In this document: positions 1-7,547 of the stretch, piece after piece | How positions within the stretch are numbered: the stretch's first letter is position 1 | Layout of the letters: each line of letters begins with the position of its first letter | From: Mesorhizobium sp. M1C.F.Ca.ET.210.01.1.1 | GTDB taxonomy: Bacteria; Pseudomonadota; Alphaproteobacteria; Rhizobiales; Rhizobiaceae | Assembly: GCF_004791585.1 (NCBI RefSeq) | Contig: NZ_SRUU01000019.1 | Coordinates: 43,869-107,868, forward strand | Direction: 5' to 3' | Length of the DNA: 64,000 bases | Notes under the pieces: generated by a model | What the model saw: the letters and a program-made list of their open reading frames with translations, nothing else | What the model was told of the DNA's origin: nothing | Database searches by the model: none | Translations under genes and position numbers: made by a program

Positions 1-2
1 AT

Positions 3-71
3 TTCGGATCGATCGCGGTGTTTGCTGGCGGGCGCATCGTCGAATTCTGGCCTGCGCTGCCGATGGGGTGA
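3..71 (+). CDS. C-terminal fragment of an unidentified protein (5' end outside window)
   Basis: An open frame enters from the window edge and ends at TGA 69-71, giving a 22-residue tail ending in EFWPALPMG. The reading is hydrophobic and protein-like, and a GC-rich hairpin follows straight after the stop, as expected at a gene end. The fragment is too short to assign a family. The other two frames also stay open for a while, so this is a tentative reading. Confidence 0.35.
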   Translation, partial: FGSIAVFAGGRIVEFWPALPMG

Positions 72-72
72 G

Positions 73-88
73 GAGCGCTTCAGCGCTC
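73..88 (+). terminator. Short GC-rich hairpin after the upstream gene fragment
   Basis: GAGCGC and GCGCTC arms flank a TTCA loop just after the TGA at 69-71. There is no T-run, so this is a candidate 3'-end structure rather than a proven intrinsic terminator. Confidence 0.3.
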
Positions 89-113
89 GCGACTAGCGCC
101 GGCGATCGTGAGG

Positions 114-171
114 TCGTCATTCTAGGGTCTGCGCGCGTCGCTTTGCTCCTTGCTCCACCCTAGAATGACGA
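114..171. repeat. Palindromic intergenic repeat with 15-bp perfect arms
   Basis: TCGTCATTCTAGGGT (114-128) is repeated as its exact reverse complement at 157-171, with a 28-nt centre. Long GC-mixed palindromes of this kind are common as dispersed intergenic repeats in rhizobia. No second copy was found in this window, so repeat status is inferred from form alone. Confidence 0.5.
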
Positions 172-200
172 AGTTGTGTGGTCCTCGCCGTATCAATTTA

Positions 201-213
201 TTGACTCAGTCAA
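201..213. promoter_or_regulatory. Palindromic operator-like site upstream of the MarR-GNAT gene
   Basis: TTGACTCAGTCAA is a perfect 6-1-6 palindrome about 40 bp upstream of the ATG at 252, where a MarR-family autoregulator would bind. The site is seen in the sequence; which protein binds it is inferred. Confidence 0.45.
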
Positions 214-251
214 CTAAATGCTTGATCCTCTCCTCGACAGGAGAACCCGCC

Positions 252-1187
252 ATGACCATCCACGACCACCCCGGCAAGGAACGCATCGATGCCGTGCGCG
301 CCTTCAACCGCTTCTACACGCGCCAGACTGGACTGCTCGACGAAGGTCTGTTGAAGAGCCCGTTCTCGCTGACCGAAGCGCGGGTGCTTTACGAGCTTGC
401 CCATCGCGACGGTCTCGTCGCCAGCGACCTCGTGCGCGACCTCGGTCTCGATCCCGGCTATGTCAGCCGGCTGTTGAAGAAATTCGAGGAGCGCGGCCTG
501 GTCGAGCGCGCCGCTTCCGAAGCCGATGCACGGCGCTCGCCGATTGCGCTGACACTGGCGGGCAGGGACGCCTTCGCGCCGCTCAACCAGGATTCGCACG
601 ACCAGGTGCGCGCGCTGCTCGATCGCCTCGCGCCGGCCGATCAGGAAAAGCTGGTCAACGCGATGCGCACGGTCCAGAACCTGCTCGGCGACAAACCCGA
701 ACCCAAGGTGCCCTGTATCCTGCGGCCGCTCCAGGTCGGCGACATCGGCTGGATCACGCATCGCCAGGGCCTGCTCTATGCGCAGGACTATGGCTGGGAC
801 GAAACCTACGAGGCGCTGGTTGCCGAGATCCTCGGCGAGTTCGTCAAGAACTTCGTCCCGCAATGGGAGCGCAGTTGGGTCGCCGAGCGCGAAGGCGAGG
901 TGGTCGGTTCGGTGTTCGTCATGCGCAAGTCGCCCAAGGTGGCGAAGCTGCGCCTGCTCTATGTCGAGCCATCAGCGCGTGGCCTCGGCATCGGCCGGCG
1001 TCTCGTCGACGAGTGCATCGCCTTTTCGCGTGCCAAGGGCTACAAGACGCTGACGCTGTGGACCAACGACATACTGGGCTCGGCCCGCCGCATCTACCAG
1101 GCGGCAGGCTTCAAGCTGGTCGAGGAAGAGCGCCACCATTCCTTCGGCAAGGATCTGGTCGGCCAGACCTGGGATTTGGAGCTTTAG
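252..1187 (+). CDS. MarR-family regulator fused to a GNAT acetyltransferase
   Basis: The 311-residue protein joins an N-terminal MarR winged helix (about residues 10-150; KSPFSLTEARVLYELAH and a DPGYVSRLLKKFEERGLVER recognition region) to a C-terminal GNAT N-acetyltransferase (about 155-310) with the acetyl-CoA loop in VEPSARGLGIGRRLVDECI. Such fusions are common in Proteobacteria; the substrate is usually unknown. ATG 252 is chosen because AGGAGAACCCGCC precedes it and the MarR homology begins a few residues in. An in-frame start at 150 lies inside the palindromic repeat and would add 34 unrelated residues. A palindrome at 201-213 suggests autoregulation. Confidence 0.85.
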   Translation: MTIHDHPGKERIDAVRAFNRFYTRQTGLLDEGLLKSPFSLTEARVLYELAHRDGLVASDLVRDLGLDPGYVSRLLKKFEERGLVERAASEADARRSPIALTLAGRDAFAPLNQDSHDQVRALLDRLAPADQEKLVNAMRTVQNLLGDKPEPKVPCILRPLQVGDIGWITHRQGLLYAQDYGWDETYEALVAEILGEFVKNFVPQWERSWVAEREGEVVGSVFVMRKSPKVAKLRLLYVEPSARGLGIGRRLVDECIAFSRAKGYKTLTLWTNDILGSARRIYQAAGFKLVEEERHHSFGKDLVGQTWDLEL

Positions 1188-1223
1188 CCTTCCTCCTCCT
1201 CCAGGGGAGAAGGGGAAGGAGTT

Positions 1224-2057
1224 TCAGCCTTTAACCGGCACCCAGATTTCCAGTCCGCCATTGCCGCTGCGTGGATCGAACTCCGGGCCGTAGCGCTCGA
1301 AGTCCGGCGCGTCGGCGATTTCATGGCCGGAGCCCGGCAGCCATTTGTTCCAGATCGTGTTGACCGTGCGGCGGATGGTCGAGATGTGCTCGCGATGCGA
1401 GAACACCGCATATTTCTGCGCCGGCACCCGCACCCGGCAAAAATCCTTGGGCAGGTCGGAGAAATCCGACACTTCGACGCCGGCGATATAGTCGAAATTG
1501 CCGGTGTCGTCGCCGTTGACGCAGACGCCATAGGCGACGTCGCCGATCTCGCCGGGAATGTTGCCGATATAGGGTCCGAAGCGCTGCCATAGCATTGGAA
1601 TGGCGGCGCTGGTCTCGCAGCTGTAGCGCGCGCCGAGCCCGGCGATGAGGAACGGCCGACTGGTCTCGAAGCGCGGCGGCTCGAGCGTGGTAAGAAGCGA
1701 ACTGTCCATGAGAATGGGCTCCACAAGGTCAAGCCTATGGGTCGAGCCTGCAGCGCGCACCAGTTCCGGCGTCGTGCCGAACTGGTCACGGAAGGCCCGC
1801 GTGAAAGCCTCGTGCGAGCCATAGCCGGCATCGAGCGCGACCTGAAGAATGTCGGGCGCGCCGCCGGCCAGCTTGCGCGCCGCCTCGCTGAGCCGGCGCG
1901 CCCGCATATAGCCCATGACCGACCGTCCGGTGGCGGCGCCGAAGGCGCGCGTCACGTGGAAGCGCGACACGCCGCTGCTTGCCGCGACATCGTCGAGAGA
2001 GACGGCGTCGGGCAGATGGCTTTCGACAAACCACAGCGCTTTTTCGGTCGGGTTCAT
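1224..2057 (-). CDS. AraC-family regulator with a GyrI-like effector domain
   Basis: The 277-residue protein has an N-terminal AraC double helix-turn-helix (about residues 5-105; SLDDVAASSGVSRFHVTRAF and ILQVALDAGYGSHEAFTRAFRDQFG). A C-terminal GyrI-like/AraC effector-binding domain follows (about 120-277, ending LEIWVPVKG). This order matches the Rob/SbmC-like group of small-molecule responsive activators. The start is set at ATG 2057, nine codons inside the longest frame, where the HTH begins. It is divergent from the winged-helix/TPR gene at 2207, with a 149-bp shared intergenic region. The ligand and target genes are unknown. Confidence 0.82.
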   Translation of the reverse strand: MNPTEKALWFVESHLPDAVSLDDVAASSGVSRFHVTRAFGAATGRSVMGYMRARRLSEAARKLAGGAPDILQVALDAGYGSHEAFTRAFRDQFGTTPELVRAAGSTHRLDLVEPILMDSSLLTTLEPPRFETSRPFLIAGLGARYSCETSAAIPMLWQRFGPYIGNIPGEIGDVAYGVCVNGDDTGNFDYIAGVEVSDFSDLPKDFCRVRVPAQKYAVFSHREHISTIRRTVNTIWNKWLPGSGHEIADAPDFERYGPEFDPRSGNGGLEIWVPVKG

Positions 2058-2206
2058 GGTTCCTCGCATTTGGCGGGGCGACACTAGCCGCCGCGCCGAC
2101 AGTCAGTTTGATCGAAATTGCGCACTGGGCAATAATGACGATGCGCGTGCCGGTTTCGGTGGGATCGACTTGGCATTGCGCGCGGCAGGCGGGAAGGGGT
2201 GTCCCG

Positions 2207-3700
2207 ATGACGACGGCGACGGCCGATCAGGTCTTCCGGTTTGGCGGGTTCACGCTCGACCTCGCCATGGGGACGCTGCGCGGCGTCAACGAGCCCCTGT
2301 TCCTGCGGCCGAAAGCCTACGCGCTGCTTTCGCACCTCGCCCGCAACATGGGCCGCGTCGTGCCGAAATCGGAGCTGATGGATGTCGTCTGGCCGGGTGT
2401 CTACGTCACCGAGGATTCGCTCACCCAGTCGGTCCGCGAAATCCGCAAGGTGCTTGGCGACGACATGGTGCGCACCGTTTCCAAGCGCGGCTATATGCTC
2501 GCCGCTGAAGCCGAGGCCGCGCCGGAGATCAGCGCCCAGCCGATTGTGGCCGTCATTCGCTTTCGCAACGACAGCGGCGATCCGTCCGACGAGGCTATGG
2601 TCGACGGCTTCGCCGAGGACATTATCAATGGCGTGGCGCGCTTCGGCACGGTCACCGTGCTTGCTCGCAATTCGAGCTTCTCCTTCGCCTCCTTCGGCCA
2701 AGCAGAATGGCCCCAGATTCGCGCCCGCATCGGCGCCGACTATCTGGTTGAAGGGTCGCTTCGTCGGCAGGGCGAGAATGTCGTGGTGGCCGTCAGCCTC
2801 GTCGACATCGCCAGCGCCAGCCAGCTCTGGGGCGATCGCTACCAGTCGCAGGGCGCCGGGCTGTTCGCGACCGAACGCGAGATCGTCGAGCAGATCGTCA
2901 GCCGGCTGGTCACGCGGGTCACCAATGCCGGGCTGGAGCATGCCGCGCGCAAGCCGGTGACCAGCCTTGCCGCCTACGAGCTTCTGCTGCGCGGCTTCGC
3001 GCTGTTGCGCGATCCGGCCCAGACCGACCAGCGCGGCGCCGAGGCGTTGTTCGAGGCAGCCATCGCCAAGGATCCGAACTACGGGCTGGCCTACTCCTAT
3101 CTCGCCCTGGCGCGCTCGCTGGATGGGGAATTCGGACGCGCCAGCGACGCCGTCCTGGAGAACGCGCGCGACCTTGCCGACAAAGGCCTGGCTTTGTCGC
3201 CGGACCAGCCGACCGGCCATCGCGTGCAGTCGTTGATCCGCCTCTATATGCGCGACCACGAGGCTGCCGAGCACCACATGCGCATCGCGCTGCAGCTCAA
3301 CCCTTACGATGCCGACAGCATCGAGCAGATGGGCATGCTGCTCACCATGCGCGGCCGGCCGCTCGACGCGCTGACCTGGCTGGCGCGCGGCATCCGCATC
3401 GATCCCTTGCATCCGCATTGGTACCAGTTCGATCGCGCGCTGGCGCTCTACATGATCGGGGAATACCGGCAGGCGGCGGAAGCGCTGGAGCTTGCTACGC
3501 GCCCGGCGCCGTGGATCCGGACGCGGCTCGCGGCCTGCTATGCCCAGATGGGCGACATGGAAAAGGCGCGTCGGCAGATCGCCCTCATCGAGGAGGGCGA
3601 ACCTTTCTCGCCGCTCGACTACGCGCTGCGCGGTGTGCCGTTTGAAAATCCGGCCGATGCCGAGCACCTCGCCGAGGGCGTCAGGCTTGCCCTTGGCTGA
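2207..3700 (+). CDS. CadC-like winged-helix regulator with TolB-like and TPR domains
   Basis: The 497-residue protein starts with an OmpR/PhoB-type winged helix (about residues 5-100; RPKAYALLSHLARNMGRVVPKSELMDVVWPGV). It continues with the TolB-like fold often linked to it (about 110-225; AVIRFRNDSGDPSDEAMVDGFAEDII) and then several TPR-like helices to the end. No transmembrane segment is obvious between the domains, unlike E. coli CadC. ATG 2207 follows GGGAAGGGG; the frame stays open upstream into the AraC intergenic region, but that part looks non-coding. The architecture is common in rhizobia; the regulated genes cannot be read from here. Confidence 0.8.
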   Translation: MTTATADQVFRFGGFTLDLAMGTLRGVNEPLFLRPKAYALLSHLARNMGRVVPKSELMDVVWPGVYVTEDSLTQSVREIRKVLGDDMVRTVSKRGYMLAAEAEAAPEISAQPIVAVIRFRNDSGDPSDEAMVDGFAEDIINGVARFGTVTVLARNSSFSFASFGQAEWPQIRARIGADYLVEGSLRRQGENVVVAVSLVDIASASQLWGDRYQSQGAGLFATEREIVEQIVSRLVTRVTNAGLEHAARKPVTSLAAYELLLRGFALLRDPAQTDQRGAEALFEAAIAKDPNYGLAYSYLALARSLDGEFGRASDAVLENARDLADKGLALSPDQPTGHRVQSLIRLYMRDHEAAEHHMRIALQLNPYDADSIEQMGMLLTMRGRPLDALTWLARGIRIDPLHPHWYQFDRALALYMIGEYRQAAEALELATRPAPWIRTRLAACYAQMGDMEKARRQIALIEEGEPFSPLDYALRGVPFENPADAEHLAEGVRLALG

Positions 3701-3803
3701 TGCATGTCGCCCAGAAGTGTGCAGCGGTTCTGGGATAACGACATGCATCAAAAACAAAGATCTAAGCGCGTCGCCTGAATCCGTTTCAGCGCGACGCGCT
3801 TTA
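3700..3803. repeat. Dispersed two-hairpin palindromic element, copy A
   Basis: ATGCATGTCG (3700-3709) pairs with CGACATGCAT (3739-3748), and AAGCGCGTCGC (3764-3774) pairs with GCGACGCGCTT (3791-3801). The element lies between two convergent genes. Copies or relatives occur at 28199-28325, 41523-41580 and 46038-46100. The second hairpin, flanked by A and T runs, could also act as a bidirectional terminator. Confidence 0.7.
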
Positions 3804-3821
3804 GACTCTGCCCGAGCCGCC

Positions 3822-4154
3822 TCAATCGACAACGACCACGATGTAGCGGCCCTGATAGAGCCGGTAGTAGGTGCCGCCGCAGCGCCAGACGTCGAAGCCG
3901 TTGACCCTGGTGCGGACACAGCCTGCCGGCAGCGTGGCGACCCAGGCCGTGGTGTGCCGCAGCACCCGCCACGTCGTGGCGCGGCGGGCAACGCCCGCGG
4001 CGCTGCGCGGCGTCCAGGGTGCGCCGATGCGGGCCTCGGCGGTACCGACCAGCGACAGGGCTGGCACGGCGCTGCCGACGATCTCGACAGTGGTGAGAGC
4101 GATTGCCAGCAAGGCCGCCGCCGGGCGCATTTTCCTGAAAGATTTCATGGGCAT
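3822..4154 (-). CDS. Small exported protein of unknown function
   Basis: The 110-residue product has a basic start (MPMKSFRKMRP) followed by a hydrophobic stretch (AAALLAIALTTVEIVGSAVPALSLV), so it is probably secreted or anchored. The tail has CVRTRVNGFDVWRCGGTYYRLYQGRYIVVVVD, with a cysteine pair and an aromatic/valine-rich end seen in small periplasmic proteins of rhizobia. ATG 4154 is chosen because AGGAGA lies eight bases upstream; the longer frame has no ribosome site. I do not recognise a named family. Confidence 0.6.
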   Translation of the reverse strand: MPMKSFRKMRPAAALLAIALTTVEIVGSAVPALSLVGTAEARIGAPWTPRSAAGVARRATTWRVLRHTTAWVATLPAGCVRTRVNGFDVWRCGGTYYRLYQGRYIVVVVD

Positions 4155-4330
4155 TTTCGTTTCTCCTGATGTTGAAAGTTGGAAGGATGAAGCGGCAAGC
4201 CGGGCTGTGCCCGTCCGCCACGGGGTGAGCAACCGCGAGCAGTGTGCTCGCGGTTGTGACGCCGCCGCCGACGAGCACGTCGGCAGTGGCGAAGAACCGC
4301 CCCACGGCGGCGTCTCCGCCGTGGCCTCGT

Positions 4331-7300
4331 TCAGGCGGCAAGCGGCTGCGGATCAGCCACGGCCGTGATCGGCTCGGCCGCCCGGGTGATCTCGGCCGGC
4401 GCCTTGATGCCGAACCAGGCGACGTAGAGCGTCGGCAGGAACACCAGCGTCAGTACGGTCGCCACCATCAGGCCGCCCATCACCGCATAGGCCATCGGAC
4501 CCCAGAACACCGTCGGCGCGATCGGGATCATGCCGAGGATGGCGGCCGCCGCCGTCAGCAGGATCGGCCGCAATCGATGTGTGGTGGCGCTGATCACGGC
4601 AGCCCAGGGCTCTTCGCCGGCGGCGATGTGCTGGTCGATCTGCGCGATCAGGATCACCGAGTTTCGGATCACCATGCCGATCAGCGACATCACGCCGAGG
4701 ATGGCGACGAAGCCCATCGGTGCGCCGGAGAGCAGCAGCGCGCTGGCGACGCCGATGATCGCAAGCGGGGCGGTGAGCAACACCAGCACCAGGCGCTGGA
4801 AGCTCATCAACTGCACCATCAGCACCGTGGCCATGATGAACAGCATCAGCGGGAAGACCACGAAGATGCTGGCCTGCGCCTTGGCGCTGTCCTCGAGGAC
4901 GCCGCCCTGTTCGACGCTGTAGCGGGCCGGCAGCTCCGCCTTGAAGGCGGCGATGGCGTTCTCCAGCTTGCGCGTCACGGCGGTGGCATCGGTGCCCGGC
5001 GCGACATCGGCCTGCACCGTCACGGTCGGCAGGCGGCCGCGGCGCCAGATCAGGGGCGGCTCGATCTGGTAGGTGAGCTTCGCCACCTGCTCGAGCGGCA
5101 CCCGGCGTCCGCCCGAAGCGCTGATCGTCAAGCCGCGCAGCGTGTCGATGCTGGCGCGCTCCGATTCCACCGCACGGGCGATGATGTCGACGAGGTAGAT
5201 GTCGTCCCGCATCTGGGTGATCTTCGAGCCGGACAGCACCGCGTTGATCGTCTCGGAGAGCTGCTGCGAGGAGATGCCCAGCGCACGCGCCCGGTCCTGG
5301 TCGACATCGACCTTGATGACCTTGGCCGGCTCGTTCCAGTCGTAGTTGATGTTGCGTACCGCGGCATTGCTGCCCAGCACCTGCGCGAACTGCTGCGCCA
5401 GGCTGCGCGTCTTGTCCGGATCCGGACCGCTGACGCGGAATTTCAACGGCCAGCCGACCGGCGGGCCGAGCTCCAGCGGCGTGACGCGGGCCATGACATC
5501 GTCGAAGCCGGTCGATAGCTGCTTCTCCAGCCGGTCGATGACCGCCTGGCGCACGGCGTGGCCCTTGGTCACCACCACGGCCTGAGCGAAGAAGTCGTTG
5601 GCGAGCTGCGCGTCGAGCGGCAGGTAGAAGCGCACCGCGCCCTGGCCGACATAGAAGCTCCAGTGGTCGATGTCCGGATCGGCGGCAAGCAGCTTCTCGA
5701 CGCGCTCCACCACGGCGTTGGTGGCCTTGATGGAGGCGGTGCGCGGCAAGGTCAGGTCGACCATGACCTCGGGCCGGTCGGACTTCGGGAAGAACTCCTG
5801 GCCGACGAAGCCCATGGCCACGACCGAGAGCGCGAACAGCCCCGCCGTCGCCGATAGCACCAGCCACTTCGCCCGCATCGCCGCCTCGAGCAGCGCCTGG
5901 AAGCCGCGGGCGATGCGCGAAGGCTGATGGCTGCCATGGCCCTTGATGCGGTTCGGCAGCAGCGCCACCCCGGTGAGCGGCGTGAACAGCACCGCGACCA
6001 CCCAGGAGACGACGAGCGCGATTGCGACGACGGCGAACAGCGAGAAGCAGTATTCGCCGGCGCCGCTCTTGGCGAAGCCGACCGGCACGAAGCCGGCGAT
6101 CGTCACCAGCGTGCCGGTGAGCATCGGGAAGGCGGTCGAGGTGTAGGCATAGGTGGCGGCCGAGATTTTGTCGTAGCCTTCCTCCATGCGCGAGATCATC
6201 ATCTCGACCGCGATCATGGCATCGTCGACCAAAAGGCCGAGCGCGATGATCAGCGCGCCGAGCGAGATGCGCTGCAGCGAGATGCCGAAATACTCCATGG
6301 TGACGAAGGTGATCGCCAGCACCAGCGGGATGGCGACCGCCACGACGACGCCGGGGCGCCAGCCGAGCGCCAGCAGCGAGACGGCAAGCACGATGGCGAT
6401 CGCTTCGCCGAGGCTCTTGGTGAACTCGCCGACGGATTCTTCCACCACATGCGACTGGTCGGCGACCATGCCCAGCTCGGCGCCGAGCGGCAGCTCGGCC
6501 TCCATCTCATGCATCTTCTCCTTGACGTTGTCGCCCAGCGCCAGCGCGTCGCCGCCCGCGGTCATCGAGATGGCGATGCCGACCGCCGGCTTGCCGTTGA
6601 AGCGGAACATCGGCTGCGGCGGGTCGGAATAGGCGCGCTGGACCTCGGCGACGTCGCCCAGCCGGAAGTAATGGCCGTTGGCGTAGAAGTTGATCGCCTT
6701 CAGGCTTTCTTCGGACGTGAAGCTTCCGGAGACGCGGACGGCGATCCGCTCCGGGCCGGCATCGACCGTGCCGCTCGGGGTGAGCGCGTTCTGCGCCTGC
6801 AGCGCCTGCGACAGCGTGCTGACGTCGAGGCCAAGTGCCGCCACCTTCTGGGTCGAGAATTCGAGATAGATCTTCTCGTCCTGCTGGCCGATGAGGTCGA
6901 CCTTGGCGACATCCTTAACCGTGAGCAGCCCGGCGCGCAGGCTGCTGGCCAGGTCCTTCAGCTCGCGATGGCTGAGGCTGTCGGAGGTCAGCGCATAGAT
7001 CAGCGAATAGGTGTCGCCGAACTCGTCATTGTAGAACGGGCCCTGGACGCCCGACGGCAGCGTCGGCTTGATGTCGTCGAGCTTCTTGCGCACCTGGTAC
7101 CAGAGCGGCTGCACCTGGTCGCCGGCGACCGTGTCCTTGAGGTTGACGAAGACGACGGATTCGCCGGGCTTGGTGTAGCTCTTGACGTAGTCGAGGTCCG
7201 GAAGCTCCTCGAGCTTCTTCTCGATGCGGTCGGTGATCTGCTCCACCGTGTCGCCGGTGGTGGCGCCCGGCCACATCGTCTTCACCACCATGGTCTTGAT

Positions 7301-7432
7301 GGTGAAGGGCGGGTCCTCCTCGCGGCCGAGGCCGCGATAGGCGTAGAGGCCGGCAAGGGCCGCAGCGATCATCAGGTAGACGATGAAGCTGCGGTGGCGC
7401 AGCGCCCAATCGGAAAGGTTGAAGCTGGTCAT
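4331..7432 (-). CDS. RND-family efflux pump permease (AcrB/HAE1-like)
   Basis: The 1033-residue protein has the normal size and layout of a hydrophobe/amphiphile RND pump: TM1 near residues 10-30 (FIVYLMIAAALAGLYAYRGL), a periplasmic porter loop, TM2-6 with the proton-relay aspartates in ALGLLVDDAMIAVEMM, a second large loop, and TM7-12 to the end. It is the last gene of a minus-strand operon with an HlyD-type adaptor and an FAD monooxygenase. ATG 7432 is used; the frame upstream is low-complexity shadow coding. A strong hairpin at 7511-7544 separates it from the monooxygenase. No outer-membrane factor is encoded nearby. Substrates are unknown. Confidence 0.92.
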   Translation of the reverse strand: MTSFNLSDWALRHRSFIVYLMIAAALAGLYAYRGLGREEDPPFTIKTMVVKTMWPGATTGDTVEQITDRIEKKLEELPDLDYVKSYTKPGESVVFVNLKDTVAGDQVQPLWYQVRKKLDDIKPTLPSGVQGPFYNDEFGDTYSLIYALTSDSLSHRELKDLASSLRAGLLTVKDVAKVDLIGQQDEKIYLEFSTQKVAALGLDVSTLSQALQAQNALTPSGTVDAGPERIAVRVSGSFTSEESLKAINFYANGHYFRLGDVAEVQRAYSDPPQPMFRFNGKPAVGIAISMTAGGDALALGDNVKEKMHEMEAELPLGAELGMVADQSHVVEESVGEFTKSLGEAIAIVLAVSLLALGWRPGVVVAVAIPLVLAITFVTMEYFGISLQRISLGALIIALGLLVDDAMIAVEMMISRMEEGYDKISAATYAYTSTAFPMLTGTLVTIAGFVPVGFAKSGAGEYCFSLFAVVAIALVVSWVVAVLFTPLTGVALLPNRIKGHGSHQPSRIARGFQALLEAAMRAKWLVLSATAGLFALSVVAMGFVGQEFFPKSDRPEVMVDLTLPRTASIKATNAVVERVEKLLAADPDIDHWSFYVGQGAVRFYLPLDAQLANDFFAQAVVVTKGHAVRQAVIDRLEKQLSTGFDDVMARVTPLELGPPVGWPLKFRVSGPDPDKTRSLAQQFAQVLGSNAAVRNINYDWNEPAKVIKVDVDQDRARALGISSQQLSETINAVLSGSKITQMRDDIYLVDIIARAVESERASIDTLRGLTISASGGRRVPLEQVAKLTYQIEPPLIWRRGRLPTVTVQADVAPGTDATAVTRKLENAIAAFKAELPARYSVEQGGVLEDSAKAQASIFVVFPLMLFIMATVLMVQLMSFQRLVLVLLTAPLAIIGVASALLLSGAPMGFVAILGVMSLIGMVIRNSVILIAQIDQHIAAGEEPWAAVISATTHRLRPILLTAAAAILGMIPIAPTVFWGPMAYAVMGGLMVATVLTLVFLPTLYVAWFGIKAPAEITRAAEPITAVADPQPLAA

Positions 7433-7510
7433 GATGCAAGTCCCTTTCAGCGCGCGCGAAGGCGCGTTCCGCCGGCGGCTGCCGGCTAGCGAAAACAGAT
7501 GACGGTTGGG

Positions 7511-7544
7511 TTCGGTCGGCGTCCGCCGCGCGGCGGGCGCCGAA
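7511..7544 (-). other. Strong intergenic hairpin inside the RND operon
   Basis: GGCGTCCGCCG (7518-7528) and CGGCGGGCGCC (7531-7541) form an 11-bp stem with one G-T wobble, extended by TTCG/CGAA flanks. It lies in the 115-bp gap between the monooxygenase stop and the pump start. It may alter mRNA stability or pump expression; there is no T-run on either side. Confidence 0.45.
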
Positions 7545-7547
7545 GGT

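Noticed and set aside
1190..1223. Purine/pyrimidine-rich stretch resembling the CCTTCTCCC repeat ends
   Set aside because: Only a short CTCC/GGAG-rich segment is present, without the inner palindrome, so it cannot be called a repeat copy; it may be a weak bidirectional terminator.
2084..3991. A 635-codon minus-strand open frame
   Set aside because: It is antisense to the winged-helix/TPR gene and runs through a palindromic repeat; no family features.
5927..7489. A 520-codon plus-strand open frame
   Set aside because: It lies antisense to the RND pump gene and has no domain pattern; the composition is that of a shadow frame.
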